Assembly (NCBI GenBank): GCA_036897485.1
Contig: JAYMTF010000829.1
Span: forward strand, 1-29,534
DNA: 29,534 nt
Reading direction: 5' to 3'
Origin: Pelargonium nanum
Taxonomy: Eukaryota; Streptophyta; Magnoliopsida; Geraniales; Geraniaceae
Positions 9,804-22,149 of this stretch are shown here, piece after piece (within the stretch, counting starts at the first letter, position 1; every line of letters begins with the position of its first letter). Both the position numbers and the translations under genes were made by a program. The notes below the pieces were generated by a model that had not been told where the DNA came from, made no database searches, and saw only the letters and a program-made list of their open reading frames with translations.

Positions 9804-11425
9804 TCATACACAACTAGTTGCATCTTCAACAATTGCTATACACCTGTTAATTTCCTCTGTCATCTTGTAAATTTCTCTAGCCTTGTTATGATCCGTATCT
9901 CCTGCTGCAAACTCATGAACCACGCCTCCAACTTCAATGAAACTCGACCCGCGAGTCGTCTCCATTCCTGCTTCTTTGATCAACTTCCTTACTCGCATTG
10001 CATCTTCTTTCTTGCCTGCCCTCTCAAACATGATCCCTCCTTGTTTGTACCAATCTCCCGACTTTGGTTCGAGCTCCACGAGCTTCCTGAATGCGCGGTT
10101 CCCTCTTTCCGGGTCATTGTACTTCCCACAGGCACTCGGCAATGCACTCCATATGACTGAATTAGGCTTCTCAGTCATAGAGTTGATGAGCTCTTCTGCC
10201 TCTGACAACTTCCCCGCACGCCCAAGGAGATCCACCATGCATCCATAGTGTTCTATGCTTGGTCTAATCCCGAATTCCCCGACCATCCGGTTGAAGTAAT
10301 GATGCCCCATTTCCACATAGCCCGCGTGAGAGCAAGCCGATAAAATGGATGTAAAGACAACTCTGTTGGGAAAAGTCCCACCAGCAACCATCTCTTCTAG
10401 TAGTTCAAAACACTTTTGTGCACGCCCGTGTATAGCAAAACCTGAAATCATAGCTCCCCATGTAACAACATCTATGCTAGTCATTTTCTCGAACACCTTA
10501 TATGCACTTCCAATACTGCCACATTTAGCATACATGTCAATAAGAGCAGTGCCAAGAGTGTTACTGATCTTCCAACCCGTTTTGTCAATGTATTCGTGTA
10601 TCCGTGCCCCCGAGTCCTGCACGCCCAGATTGGCGCAAACGGATAAGGCACTCACGAGTGCTGATTCATTCGGAGTAACCCGAGAATGTGCCATTTCTTG
10701 AAAAAGAGCAAGTGCATCCTCATACATTCTATTCTTTGTGTATTCTGATACCATGGCGCTCCAGGACGCCACATCTTTACCCGATATGCTATCAAACACT
10801 CTTCGGGCGTTTTCAACATGTCCTTCAATCAAATACCCTGGATCATGGAGTTCTTGGCGAGTATGTTTTGTCCCAAAGATTGTGCAAGAACACGCTCCGC
10901 GGAATCAATGTGACCTGAATTTACATACACGTGTATCAATGAGGAGATGATGTGAGTGTGAGCTCCTTCTCCGGCCTTGATAACCTGGCAGTGCACTGCA
11001 CTTGCTTGCCTTGAGAAACCGCCCCGAGATAGGAACATGCCTTGAGGAAGAATGTGTAGGAGTAAGTGTCCGGCGGCAACCCTTGGAGCAACAGTTTATT
11101 ATAGAGTAACAAGGAATCGAAAGGGCGCTTACCCAGCATGAGGCCTCTCATCATCGTGTTGTACGTAGGCAAAAGTGTCCGGAGATGGGGTTGCTTCAAA
11201 AACAGGCAGGGCAAAGTAGATTTCTGATATCGAAACAGACGAGTCAATGAGCTTTGAAGCATTGTTATGGCGATTTATGAGTCCCGAAACTATCAACTTC
11301 GCGTGTAACTGCCATACCTCCGGGAAGTTCTTGCACATCTTGAGTAAGACAACAGTGGGATGAATCCGAGGGGCGCTTGTTTTCGTAGGAAGAAATGGAG
11401 GCGTGAGAGCAGCCATAGCTAGCAT
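9804..11425 (-). pseudogene. PLS-class pentatricopeptide repeat protein with E/E+ tail, frameshifted
   Basis: An intronless PPR locus on the minus strand. The proposed start MAALTPPFLPTKTS (Met at 11416 or 11425) leads into a usual N-terminal block (WQLHAKLIVSG), PPR motifs such as TYNTMMRGLM, DVASWSAMVSEYTKN, TALIDMYAKCGS, VVTWGAMISGFAIHG and CMVDLLGRAGKLSEAEELI, then E and E+ motifs (RGSSFIEVGGVVHEFAAGD). No DYW domain follows. Intact relatives are organellar RNA-editing or processing factors. The frame is broken three times: a 4-bp duplication near 11161-11168, an exact 5-bp tandem duplication (TGCAC twice) at 10992-11001, and a single-base loss near 10835-10838. The longest intact piece is 9804-10832, about 342 codons. 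Conserved PPR sequence continues smoothly across each break, so the damage is recent or reflects assembly error. An intron cannot explain 4- and 5-bp gains. Confidence 0.85.
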
Positions 11426-11802
11426 AATTGTGAAGAATGTACACCTGGTTTTTGTTTTTGCTGTGCCTGGCTTGAATGACTTGCAGCCACACATACAATA
11501 TCCAAAGAAAACGTTGGGTACAATAAAGACAACTCAAGAAGTATCAACATGCATAGTAACAAAATCTGAACAGCGTAAATTTATAATATGCATTACACAC
11601 AGAGTATGTTGCGAGACATGAACTCAGTAGTCACAAACCAATTCACAAGTTCAATTCCGAGTATTTGTAAATTGTAATAAAAGAATAATCATCCTCTATA
11701 GTGACACATAAAACATAAGAATGAAGCCTCGAGAATGGCATAGAAGGTACCGTAATTTTCACAATACAGCATTAGTTGGAAAAAGAATTGACATTAGGGC
11801 TT

Positions 11803-13697
11803 TCACAACAACTGGAGTAACAGCACGAAGCAGGCTGAGAGCATTAGCAGCCGGGGCGGAAAACCCGTTATCTGATTCCCACTTGTATCATCAGCTAATT
11901 GACTTGGCGACAGTGCAGGGCACTCAAGACCCTTTTTCCCTTCCCGGCACTCGCTGGCAAAAAGGCCAGGTGGGTATTTCCCGTAGAGGTTAATGTAGCT
12001 GAACATCGTTGAAGCGCAGTCGTTTGTTAGGTCATTCAATTCAGCTGTGTAAGGGCAAGCAAATTCCTTAAATGCTGCACAGCAAAGATCAGGGGGGTAC
12101 TGAGGTCCTTTGCACTTGCTTGTGATAATAGTGTAGTTCAGGAACTCAAAATTCACAGGGCAAGCTGCAGGTAATAATAAAATAGCATTAGGATATTCTT
12201 AAAGAGAGAACCGCTTAACCTTTCATGACCTGCAATATGCACACTCTAGGGAAGAATTGGGGAATATAGTTGCATACATATGTTTGACGCATGAGAAGAA
12301 AAAGAGAAATACTTATGAAATGTCATTGAAGTAACAATGCGACTTCCATGAGAATGAAAGACACAAACACCACACTAAGTAGTTCAATGTTGTTATTCGG
12401 CAAGATTGTCTCAGAGCGTAAGATATCAATTTGCCTTATTCACGACTTAAGCAAATTGTGGTAGATGCAACTGAAAGATAGGCACTTGAAGATCAAATTT
12501 TGTGCTCTCGAGGGCAGGGTTGTTCAACCACTTCACACGTCATAACTAATAGAATTTAGCATTTAACCCAATAGATCCTCGAGGTGCAGCATTCCCCAAG
12601 GAATTTTTGCCAACAAACTAAGGACACTTTCCCAATTCAACAGCAAAGCAATCATGGAAACATAAACAATGAATCGGCAGAAGTTAGCCTCTTAAAGTAT
12701 CAGCCATCTACAAAATCCATATCTTATTTCTAGGCCGATATGTATAGGAGGACTCAGAAGCACTACTTTTGTATTAATATCCTAGATACGTCCAGAACCG
12801 GCCAAATATAGAAATTTTACAAACTCATAGAAATTTATTATAACTGACCCACAAATATAGAAACCACTATCTCATACAAACTGTAATTATGAGTATATGC
12901 AAATCACATAAATTCTAGCACATAAATGGATTTTGAGTCAAGAATGTACAACATAGAGCTGCATAAAATACTAAGTTTTGCCCATTCGGTCAAGATACAG
13001 AGTTATACTGGAAGTATCAAAATCCTTTCGAGTATATACGATACAACTTCATAACTGATGCAAAAGAAGACTCCCATTTGTCGAATTAATATTACAGCCA
13101 ATAATTTTGTTACCTCATTCAACATGGTGGCAACTTTACTAATTTATCTGCTTCTTGAGACCAACTTGGTGAAGTAAGTGCTTCTAATTTGTAAAAGGTC
13201 TCAGAAATTCTAAGTTGTTAATCAATATTTCACATTGAAACAATCACATTTGCTTATCCAATAGAAGATCTACCACTTCAAACAAGCACAAAACCATAAC
13301 AAAGCAAAGTACCAGTTTCTTTTCCCAGAATGTCAATAACTAATTCTGGTCCTATTTATGATCTAAATGAATCTAGATTGACAGTGCCAATTACTAACAT
13401 CATGAAAGACCTCTCCAGAAACAGTTTCAACAGGAGTGAAGAATCCAACACAGATGGGTTTCAAGAAAAATAATACCTTTCTTAGCTTGAAGAAGGTTAC
13501 GGCCAGTCAAAGCCTGAGATTCAAAGGCCCCATCTGTTTAAAAAGAACACATCAGAGATGGGTTTGGAAAATAAAGATCCAGCAAAAAAGAAGAAGAGGA
13601 TTATACCTGAAATGAAAGTGGCAGTTGAAGAAGAAGCAGAGAAACACATCAAAAACAGAAGCAGAAATGCCCAAGAAAAGTATCTATGGCACTCCAT
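11803..13697 (-). CDS. LORELEI-like GPI-anchored protein (LLG family)
   Basis: Three exons (13697-13607, 13533-13477, 12164-11803) join in frame to 169 residues. The first intron is 73 bp and the second 1312 bp. The N-terminal signal peptide contains FSWAFLLLFLMCFSASSS. The mature domain keeps eight cysteines at 51, 67, 77, 78, 86, 99, 122 and 131, with family hallmarks NFEFLNYTIITSKCKGPQYP, CCAAFKEFACPY and MFSYINLYGKYPPGLFASEC. A polar stretch (DDTSGN, about 141-146) precedes a hydrophobic tail (LLMLSACFVLLLQLL), as expected for GPI anchoring. Known members (LORELEI, LLG1-3) escort FERONIA-type receptor kinases to the plasma membrane and act with them as co-receptors for RALF peptides. The match is closest to LLG1 as I recall it, but I cannot separate orthologues by eye. 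Intron 2 shows nothing coding. Confidence 0.93.
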
Positions 13698-13910
13698 GGT
13701 TCTCTGGGATTGTTGGGTGGGCAAGAAACTGAGAGATCTTGCGTTTGTGGACAGAGATCTAGCTTTATCTTCAGCAAATGAATTCTGGGTCCTTTCTCAA
13801 TTAATCTAAAGAAGATGCTAAGAGCTTTTACATGTAGATTACAGAACAATCCACACAGAAACTAAAGAGCTGAAGGAGAGAGAAGGGAAGAGAATAGCTT
13901 AAACTACCAT

Positions 13911-13923
13911 TAGAAATATAAAC
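13911..13923 (-). promoter_or_regulatory. Possible TATA box of the LLG gene
   Basis: The minus strand reads GTTTATATTTC about 215 bases upstream of the LLG start codon, in an otherwise purine-rich leader. The distance would suit a leader of about 180 bases. The call rests on sequence motif alone. Confidence 0.3.
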
Positions 13924-13929
13924 AAAAAA

Positions 13930-16021
13930 TAAATTAAGAAGACAAAGAAGGACGCGGTATTATGATTGACAGGAGTACAGCCAGACCAACGAAAGCTGCC
14001 AGACCTCGTCTTTTACCGAACTTCTCAGCTGCTCCAAAGAACCGGTTTTGACTTATGAGTTTTGGTTCCTATGTTTTCTTTACTTTATTGGTACCTATTC
14101 TGATGCAATGAGAGTTGAACCCACGACCTCCCACGTGTAAATGTATACCTCGTGGAATCATCCCCCAAAGGACTCCTATGTTAATAACCAACTTTTATAA
14201 AATTGTGGGTAAATGTTAGTTTTAAGACAAAAATATAAGAAAAACAAAACTGTTCTCGTAAGTTGTCTACAAATCTCTTGCAAATTGAAAACACTAGACA
14301 TTATCTTTGAAATATGTTTGGTTGTGTATCTACCATAAAAACATCCAAAATTGTGACGTCTGCATGAGCTTTTTGCACAGAACGTGGGAGCTTGTAGCTC
14401 CTGTGGTTATTTGAACCTCAAAGTACTACTGAAATCGTGAAGGTTGATGACAAATTTAACCTCAACTCACATTGGGGAGAGTGAGTTGAAATATGATTTG
14501 ATTATGTTAATCAAGTTGACCTAGATTTGATATGTGTCAACCTCGTGATTAAGTTGGACATGTTTTTACTATTTGTGGTAAACCATGGTATCGTCACGGT
14601 CGATCATTAGTGGATAGAACTATTTGTAATATGAGTGGATCTCGTAGTTAGATATACATGAATTTTTATCATATAATTTTCACTTATGCTCTTGGTTGAC
14701 CAAGGTATGTCAATAGTAAACCTTCACTTCTTTGTTATAGGTCGATCGTGGTAATTCAAGGGTTGACCCTGAACATCAACTTAACTTAAATAAAATAGAC
14801 TAACAGATAGAGATTTAGGTACAAACTCAACCACTAACTACTTATACCATGAATATGCAACTAAAATATCAAACAAAATTATTATTTATTCATAATATTT
14901 TTTATTATTTATTCATCAAATGATGTTTTGATGAATTCAAAATTATACTCCTACTTTCAAACATTTTAACCATACAATCTTATAATTCAAAATTCATTTC
15001 TAACCTCATTCCCAACATTCATATACCGAACAAATCTTTTATTCTCTACAATCATTTTACTTTCTCCTAACTACCTTTATAAACGTTTTACCTTTACGTA
15101 CAGACATTTGAAGTAGACAACCTAACAAGTCCTTAACATATTTTGAAGACTCACACATAACTATATAAACTTCCATTTAGTTGCAATGTTAGTTCAACTT
15201 AACAGAAAAATAGTCTATGACATCATGTTATTTTGTAATTCAAATTAGGGGTAATGAAAGTCAGTTAACCATTCTTTGGTCTTAAAATTTTGTCCAAATA
15301 CCTAAATTTTGGTTCCATTTGTAAATTAACTGAGAATTGACATTTCAGAACTCCCTTAAATAGTATTGAATTTACAAAAATTATAGAATGTTGCATATGC
15401 CTAAGTGGTTAAGTGTTGGTCCACTTCTAGTACATCCCCCACAGAACAGCACATCAAGTTCATCACTAATCTAACTTTTTACATGTTAATCCATTTTCTC
15501 TAGTATATCTCATTGACATGGTTGGATCTCGACGACAATTCATACACCCAAATAGCGCAAGTGATTTGAAAAACATCAACACTCCGTAGTCAACAATAAC
15601 ATAATAACAACTCGTTAAAATTTAGACTGAAATTCAGCCCTATATTCTTTATCCTCTCTAGATTCCAATATCATAGTGGTGGTCTATGATATAATATTCA
15701 TTATAAGAGTAGCATTATTATTGGACGCACGTCTTTAAGTACATATGCTCTATCACAATTTATATTGATGAGCATGAATCAGCATAATGGAGCACGAAAG
15801 TATGTTCACCAAATAAGATGAGAGATTCGAGATGGGGCACTATAATCACATTTTTCCCCAACTTTTTCTTCTCCACAATGCCTCATCACTTGTATACCTT
15901 TGTAATAAGTTTGGAGCCGAGCAGGGTACAGCTTGACACGGTTAAGCTGTGATCGGACTCTAGATGTTATATAGACTTGAAACTTTACGGGAAAGAAAAA
16001 AAGTGTAACCCATTGCTGTCT
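13930..16021. other. AT-rich spacer without recognised genes
   Basis: I see no credible reading frame here. At 14112-14121 the minus strand reads GGTTCAACTC, close to a Pol III B-box, and a GTGGTTAAGTG word at 15406-15416 resembles an A-box. Neither has a partner at the right distance, so no SINE is called. Confidence 0.5.
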
Positions 16022-16110
16022 CCGATGATCTTGTGAGCTCACATAGTTGCTCCAGCAAGCTTCCGTATTCCGATGATCTTGTGGGCTCACATTGTTGCTC
16101 CAGCAAACTT
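16022..16110. repeat. 48-bp tandem duplication
   Basis: A 41-bp block beginning CCGATGATCTTGTG and ending CTCCAGCAAGCTT occurs at 16022-16062, and again at 16070-16110 with about three mismatches. The period is 48 bp. The surrounding minus-strand sequence is partly open but carries stops inside each unit, and I do not recognise it. Confidence 0.85.
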
Positions 16111-16851
16111 TTGGTTTAATTGTCTCGCTGTCATTCTTGAATCCTCACGGTTATTAACAAAATAATCGTCTTTGCTGCAACAAGGATCCTCAACGGTATC
16201 AGAAAGAATAAAAAAAAAAAAACTGCTGAAGTAGATCACAAAATTCGGAATGCTATATAAGACTCCTACTGACAACAAATAATCAACTAATTACAGATTA
16301 CAACACAACTATGTATAAGAAAGCAGTAGTACCGACGAATATATTATTTCTTTCATTATAGCATACTTATTCAGCACGCCTAACCTGAGTGATTCCGAAT
16401 ATAATGACAAAAGTTTCAGCTATATTGCCATATATCAGCCCAAAGAAAATCACACGTGCACAAGTTTTAGGAGACAGAACATGGGTTTCTTTGTGTATTA
16501 ACTGGGAACAGGAGCAAAGAGTTGCGGGTAAAATTGTATTGGTAATCGAAGACACGAGGCAGCTGCGCTAAAACTTGGTAAAGACAGCTTTGCTGCCCTT
16601 GTGGTCCTACCCGGACCAAATGGGGATTAGTGTGGGTGTGATATGGCTTATAGATCATGATGTCGTGCAGATTGTGGGCCCGCTTCAGAAACCGCATGGT
16701 TAAGACAAGAAAAAGACTTGAAGCAAGCTTTTTCTGATTTTCTTCCCTAACTTTAGTGTCGGTTATTGATTCAGTTGTATTACTATCAAACCCAAAAGGG
16801 CAAAAGGGATTACTGATGTGCTGACTCTACCTCTAACACCTTATAGCATGG
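16111..16851. other. Downstream flank and probable 3' UTR of the SFH gene
   Basis: This lies downstream of the Sec14-nodulin gene. The part nearest 16851 should be its 3' UTR. A minus-strand open stretch at 16467-16697 has no family features and is probably untranslated. No gene is called. Confidence 0.5.
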
Positions 16852-19800
16852 TTAAGTGATGTTACAAGATGGCTGCACAGCCAAAAAATAACTCAACATC
16901 AATGTTGTTTATGGATTGTGTGACAATGTTCGGATAGTGACTTACTCGACATCTAGACTCCTCTAAATGCTCCAGTAACTCTGAAATCTGAAGTTGCTTC
17001 ATCACTGTAGCATGAAGTACCTGAAACAATAACATCAACTCTGAAAACGCAATCCAGGGTCCAATTTTCAAAACCCAGCTGAAGAAGAAAATAGTTACCC
17101 TCTTTGTTTTCTCGAGATCCAATTCAACAGATTTGATTCTGTCCAAAGATTCCATAAGCATTTGCTCCTTTTCCAAAGGAATGTCAGCACGCTTGTTCTT
17201 GACCTCTTCAAACACTTTCTCTAATGTCTCAAGGCGTTGAATACATGGACGAAGACGGTCCTCTTCATTGACGGATTGAACACCTGGTGAAGAGCTATTG
17301 ACATTGCGCTCTCTCAAATTTGATGGGTAAATACTGTTTTGCCCTCTCCAAAATCCAAAGCTTAAATTCCGGAAAAATGTAATTAGTTTGACCAAAAATG
17401 ATATCAGCATTCTTCCCATCAAATCAAGGCTTCTTTTATCAACTTTTTCCTTCAAAACACTGAGCCAACGATTGACTACGGTACCTAAAAAGATGCATCG
17501 AATTTAATATATTCAGATGGTAGTGGAGAAAAAGGAGCATTTAACAGTAAAAGTTTAGTACACTACTAAATTTTACGAATAGCTTATATATATAAAGAGA
17601 TGAGGAACACACAAGATGTGGATCTTGCAAAACAACAGAAAGGACATTCAAGATTAAAGTAAATAACATTTGACTAATACCTTCTGAATTTGATATTCCC
17701 ATAGGAGAAGAACCTCCGATATAGGGTTGATCCAGTAAATTTACCAATCCTCTGTCACTGTGAACCACTCGCTCAAAGTTATCATCACAACTGTAGTAAC
17801 CATTTGGATCTGATGCTCTAACCTGCATATATCACAGTTTTTATCCGCTTAATAGACGCACATACATAACCATTACACTTTATCCAAGTCAGGTTTTAGA
17901 ACTTACTTCTTCATGAACTGGGGCCAAACGAGGAACTGAGGAGCTCCTTCGTACAAGTGGAGAACAAGGATCATCAATATCTGAACCTGATTCTGCAGTC
18001 GATGTATCACTAGCCCTTCCCTGATAAACAAATTATATTATGTTCTCTCTAATAAGATGTAATTATGACAGTGACACATCAATAAACTGTAGATCAATAG
18101 ACAGAAACTTACCTTCAATGGCCGTATCTGAATAGAAGACTCAAATTTCTGTTGGTCATTAGACACTCTAGTGATTTGCCTGACAAATGTTGCTTCCGCG
18201 TTATGCACAAGCTATAAAGGAGGTCAGCCATGTTAGCCTCCAGATAGCAGCTCAATTTCAATTAAAAGCATAATAATCATTTCATGCCTGAAGGACAGAA
18301 TTGGAATTAAACATGATACTCACAGACAAAAGAAAAAAAGTGGAAAAGCCCTACCTTCATAATCTCGGGATCATTCCATGGACCTTTATTAGATCTTAGG
18401 CACCCTCCTTCGGAAGCACATGTGCACGAACCGCCCAAGAAATCAGGCAACTGACTGAATGGAAATTTTAGTGAGTTGATAAATTCTACAAGTTCAATTC
18501 AAAACCAGACAGAAAATTAGCAACAAGAAATGTACCTAGCATCGATGGCTTCCAGTAGTTTACATAGGGATTTGGGATCCAGAACCTATATTTAGAAAAA
18601 TGTCAGTCAAGAATGCAGGAAAAAAAAAAAACAACATTGGCCAAAAAAGCCAGTTTTTTACCTGTATCTTTCCTATAGTCTTTGGGTCAAGAAATTTCTG
18701 TGCAGCAGGCCATAGCATCTTCTTGAACCCAGGGCCAGCATTGACAACATACATTTGATGTAATGTCTATTATCAATGCATAGAGATAACAATAAAATTT
18801 AAGACGAATACAACAGTTTAAGTAGAAATAAATAAGAGCTGAGAAGAAAAAGCAATTGGAGTAATGGGATACCTCAGGGTAATAACAATTGTCTATTTTT
18901 GTCATTTCTGCCAAGATAGTAGCAGCAGTCCGTGTGAAATTTTTAATGCCCTACATCATTCAAATCATAAACCAGAAGTGAGAACTCTGATGTCTTCATT
19001 ACATTCCCCATTAAACCACATTTACAGTGTAATCTGTCAGAACCCTGTAATGAGGCTGGTACGTACAACATTCAGGCTGAAAGCCACTCTTTTTAATCCC
19101 GAAGGTATATACAATTGAACAAAATGCAATACATGATGATTAAGCAACATCACTTTTCTTTTCACATTGTCAAATGTGACATTTGATTGAAAGACACAAG
19201 CAAAGGTTTATGGCAAGAGACCCAATTCAGTTTGAAAATGGTTGTTCGGGATGAAGTCCACATACCAGACCATGCACATCCAGAATTGTTGTTGTTGAAC
19301 AGATCTGTTTCTTTGCAGCAATTGAACAAGCAGGAAACTTCTCTTGTATAGCCCTCTCGAACTCTTGGACATGGTACTTCATGTATCGATCTATTGTGGT
19401 TATACGCATAAGTTTGTTCGGGTGAGCTTTTCCAAGCCTCTCAATGTAAATTGGCCTACCTTCCTTGTCAACACCATGGTACCCTTGAGGGTAATATTGC
19501 AATACTTCTTCCAGCTCTTCGAATTCAAAATCCTTTTTTTATTGATCGTTCAATATCGTCATTGATAAACACAAATAATATTAATGGTTTAAGCACTTGA
19601 CAATTAGAAATGATGCTAAAGAATTCACAACCCAAGCTGTTGTTTACCAAGACATGCATCTTCAAGTATGCAGTAAATAAACTAATACATTCATAATGAA
19701 AAGTGATGGCTTTCGAAAGACAACGTTTGTTTGAACAGCTACAGTGAGGCCACTCCACAGACTACACATATATTGGAAGATGTAGTGGGTTAAATTAATT

Positions 19801-20489
19801 TCATTACCTCCAAAATGGTATCTGTTCCATATTCTCTTCTCCAATTAAGCATTTCTTCCCACATCTGGATTGTCTTTTCAATATTGAAATCCCTAGCTTT
19901 CAAAAATCTTCATGGAAACGGAACATATAAGTTAATGGATCTCACTATATCTGAATTGGCCAACTAGAATGAAAAAACACCACAACTAGTTCACAAATGC
20001 CAAATTTTATGCCTCTTATGTTATGAATCAAACAACTTACCTCAACAAAGTATGATAGTCATCATGCCTGGAGGGCAACAAATCCCTGTCCAGGAGTTTT
20101 TGCCGTAGCTCAAGAACGACACTTTCTTCCTTCGCATCCCTTACATCCTCTATGGAAACTGGAGGAACTCTATAATCAATTTTCCTTTTTCCTCTTTTCT
20201 TAAGAGAATGAGTGAACCTATTCGAAGCACTTAATGCCTTCTTCTTGAGGTTCCCAATTTTCGATCGTCGCCTGTCATCCTCAGAATTCTCAAAATCTGA
20301 TCTCCTCTCTCTAATTTCATCATCAACCCCCAGACCATCAAGGCCTTCAGCAGGACACACAATGATAGGAAGTTAATGATTACAAGTATAAATAAATAAA
20401 AAGAGACCCTGTCATGGTGAACAGTGTGAATATAGAATTTTCTTTGTTGCTTACTTGCATTCAATGAACTACCAAAGCATACCTGACAT
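16852..20489 (-). CDS. Sec14-nodulin phosphatidylinositol/phosphatidylcholine transfer protein (SFH-type)
   Basis: Fourteen coding exons give about 615 residues: 20489-20483, 20344-20041, 19907-19808, 19532-19266, 18950-18873, 18766-18662, 18585-18536, 18454-18355, 18211-18113, 18020-17907, 17822-17681, 17484-17099, 17020-16946 and 16872-16852. All junctions are GT-AG and keep frame. The first coding exon has only ATG TCA G, giving the usual MSG start. [20 protein letters not shown] and a polybasic stretch (about 36-57) lead into the CRAL-TRIO N region ([16 protein letters not shown]). The lipid-binding lobe follows, with [33 protein letters not shown] and [12 protein letters not shown] Ser-rich linker, a hydrophobic segment ([18 protein letters not shown]) and a C-terminal coiled coil complete the nodulin-type tail. 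Relatives stimulate phosphoinositide signalling in polarised membrane growth. The last 6-codon exon is the least certain part. Confidence 0.92.
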
Positions 20490-20575
20490 ATTTGATAGAT
20501 GCAAAAGGAACAGTCTTTGATCCTAATCTTCAGAAGCAGGACAATAATCCGCAGCAAGCTCACAGGTATACATTA

Positions 20576-21487
20576 CTGCCAGAATCAGAAGCAATCCAGT
20601 TTGCATCAAAACTAAATGACAAAAAAAAACAATAAATAAATAAAACTACAGTACTAAGAACTAAAATTAAACACTTGAAATGCAAATAATCAAATCTATG
20701 CTTCTCTACACCACAGTAATCACCAAATACTGAAAATGCAAAAATTAACTTCTTATCATTTGTTAGAAAACAATTAACTTCTTATCATTTTTACTCCTCA
20801 AATTAACTTCAAAACTGCCCAAATTACCCCTTTTGAGTGCATTCTGATAACACTGGACAGATCTGAAGTTGATAGATACCAAAACATTAAACAACTCCAA
20901 AAACTAATTAGCTATTCCACTTTTCTTTTCTTTTTATCTCAATGTTTCATTGAATTCAGCATCACTTGTTGTGTTGAAGACACAGAACTATAATCCAAAA
21001 TTATTGAGAACCAAATTGTGCACCACTACAATTGAGCTGAAGATCAAAGAACCCTAAAAAAGACAGACGAAAATCAACAAAAATTCATAAATATTCCGTC
21101 AAACCCAGCTCTAAAAAAAAGAGAGAAATATAAGGCCATTAAAATCCACAAACATGAAACCGATAAAAAAACAGAGTACGTTAAATCCATCAGTCCCTCT
21201 GCATGTAACACCACACTAACGCAACAACAGAGCTGAAACCGCAATGAATTCAAACAATGGCCGCGCCACCGCGTACGGACCTCACACCCACCGTTCCGTA
21301 CGCCGCCGCAAAACAGTAAAAGGACCGACAGACACCACCTCAAATCCAATCGAAAACGCACCGTCACAGAGATCTCCGAATTCAGCTAATTTATTTTCCG
21401 AACCGAGGTAGAATTTGAAATCTTTCTCGGATAAAGTAATTACCGTCAGGAGGAGTGAGATTTTCCAGGAAAAGATGAGATTTTTAC
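20576..21487 (-). other. Inferred 5' UTR intron of the SFH gene
   Basis: An acceptor (TGATTCTGGCAG, exon from 20575) and a donor (TTTTCCCG followed by GTAAAAATC, exon ending at 21488) would give a leader intron of about 912 bp. The untranslated first exon would run upstream from 21488 to roughly 21560-21600. The call is based only on splice consensus and on the start codon sitting in a separate small exon. Confidence 0.5.
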
Positions 21488-21904
21488 CGGGAAAACAGGA
21501 CAATGAACCCGATTGAGGATCTGGGAATTGGAGGGTTTTGGTCAATTTAATCTGGGTATTTTCTTCTCCCGGTTTCTCTCTGTCTCTGTTTCTCGGCAGC
21601 CAGTTCTTGTTCCGAAAATGGTGAAGTTTCCAGGGACTGTTTGCTTCTGCTATGGCTTGCTTGTTTTTGATGCTCCATGTTGCTTACGTGTCGCTTCTAC
21701 TTTTTCATTAAATATAAATTAAAAACTGTAGATTTGAAGAAAAGTGTTACGGAAAAAATGGACCGACGGTTTGTGAAAAGTAACGGCGTGTTGTGCTGGC
21801 TTCGTTTTTACCTTTTTCAGCGTTGCTTGCCTTTTCCTTTCCGTTAGTACCGTAACAGTAATAAAATTATTATTTATTTTGTTTCATTTCCATATGTTTT
21901 TTCA

Positions 21905-22145
21905 TTGATCAGTCGGATCCGCTCGCTGTCTCTCATGTAATGGTTGTTGGAGTTTGATTATTGCAGCGGGCGGATCGGACTGACCAATCCAACCGTCCAA
22001 AACTAAACACGACCTAAATGACCTAGTTAAAGTGTGATCTACCATATTAGCCGATCTTTTAACAAAAGCAAATTGAATATTGACAAAATAATCCAACAAA
22101 TCTAAAATGTCTCCGATAATCAGACCGCACACCAACAATCTTTTA
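21905..22145 (-). pseudogene. RNase H-like relic of an L1-type retroelement
   Basis: The minus strand encodes a segment resembling the C-terminal end of the RNase H domain (RVT_3 type) of plant non-LTR elements: CGLIIGDILDLL, then IQFAFVKRSANMVDHTLTRS and a later DPPAAIIKL. Intact copies read like 'FVRRSANxVAHxLAR' at this place. Only this piece is present. It starts from no normal ATG context and has no neighbouring reverse transcriptase, so it is a fragment. Confidence 0.65.
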
Positions 22146-22149
22146 ACTT

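Noticed and set aside
9654..10918. Several plus-strand open frames of 70-168 codons across the PPR locus
   Set aside because: They mirror the PPR coding sequence on the opposite strand and show no domain features.
10992..11168. Introns as the explanation for the PPR frame changes
   Set aside because: The frame changes are gains of 4 and 5 bp and loss of 1 bp with conserved PPR sequence continuous on both sides; no intron could be this short.
11803..14000. Toxin-like small cysteine-rich protein
   Set aside because: The eight-cysteine pattern, signal peptide, GPI tail and conserved blocks identify it as a LORELEI-like co-receptor.
14100..14165. tRNA-derived SINE on the minus strand
   Set aside because: There is a B-box-like GGTTCAACTC word, but no A-box at the right spacing and no 3' tail or target duplication.
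16087..16278. Minus-strand open frame leading into the 48-bp repeat
   Set aside because: It is short, has a low-complexity hydrophobic start from a poly-A/T run and no family match; kept only as a finding about the repeat.
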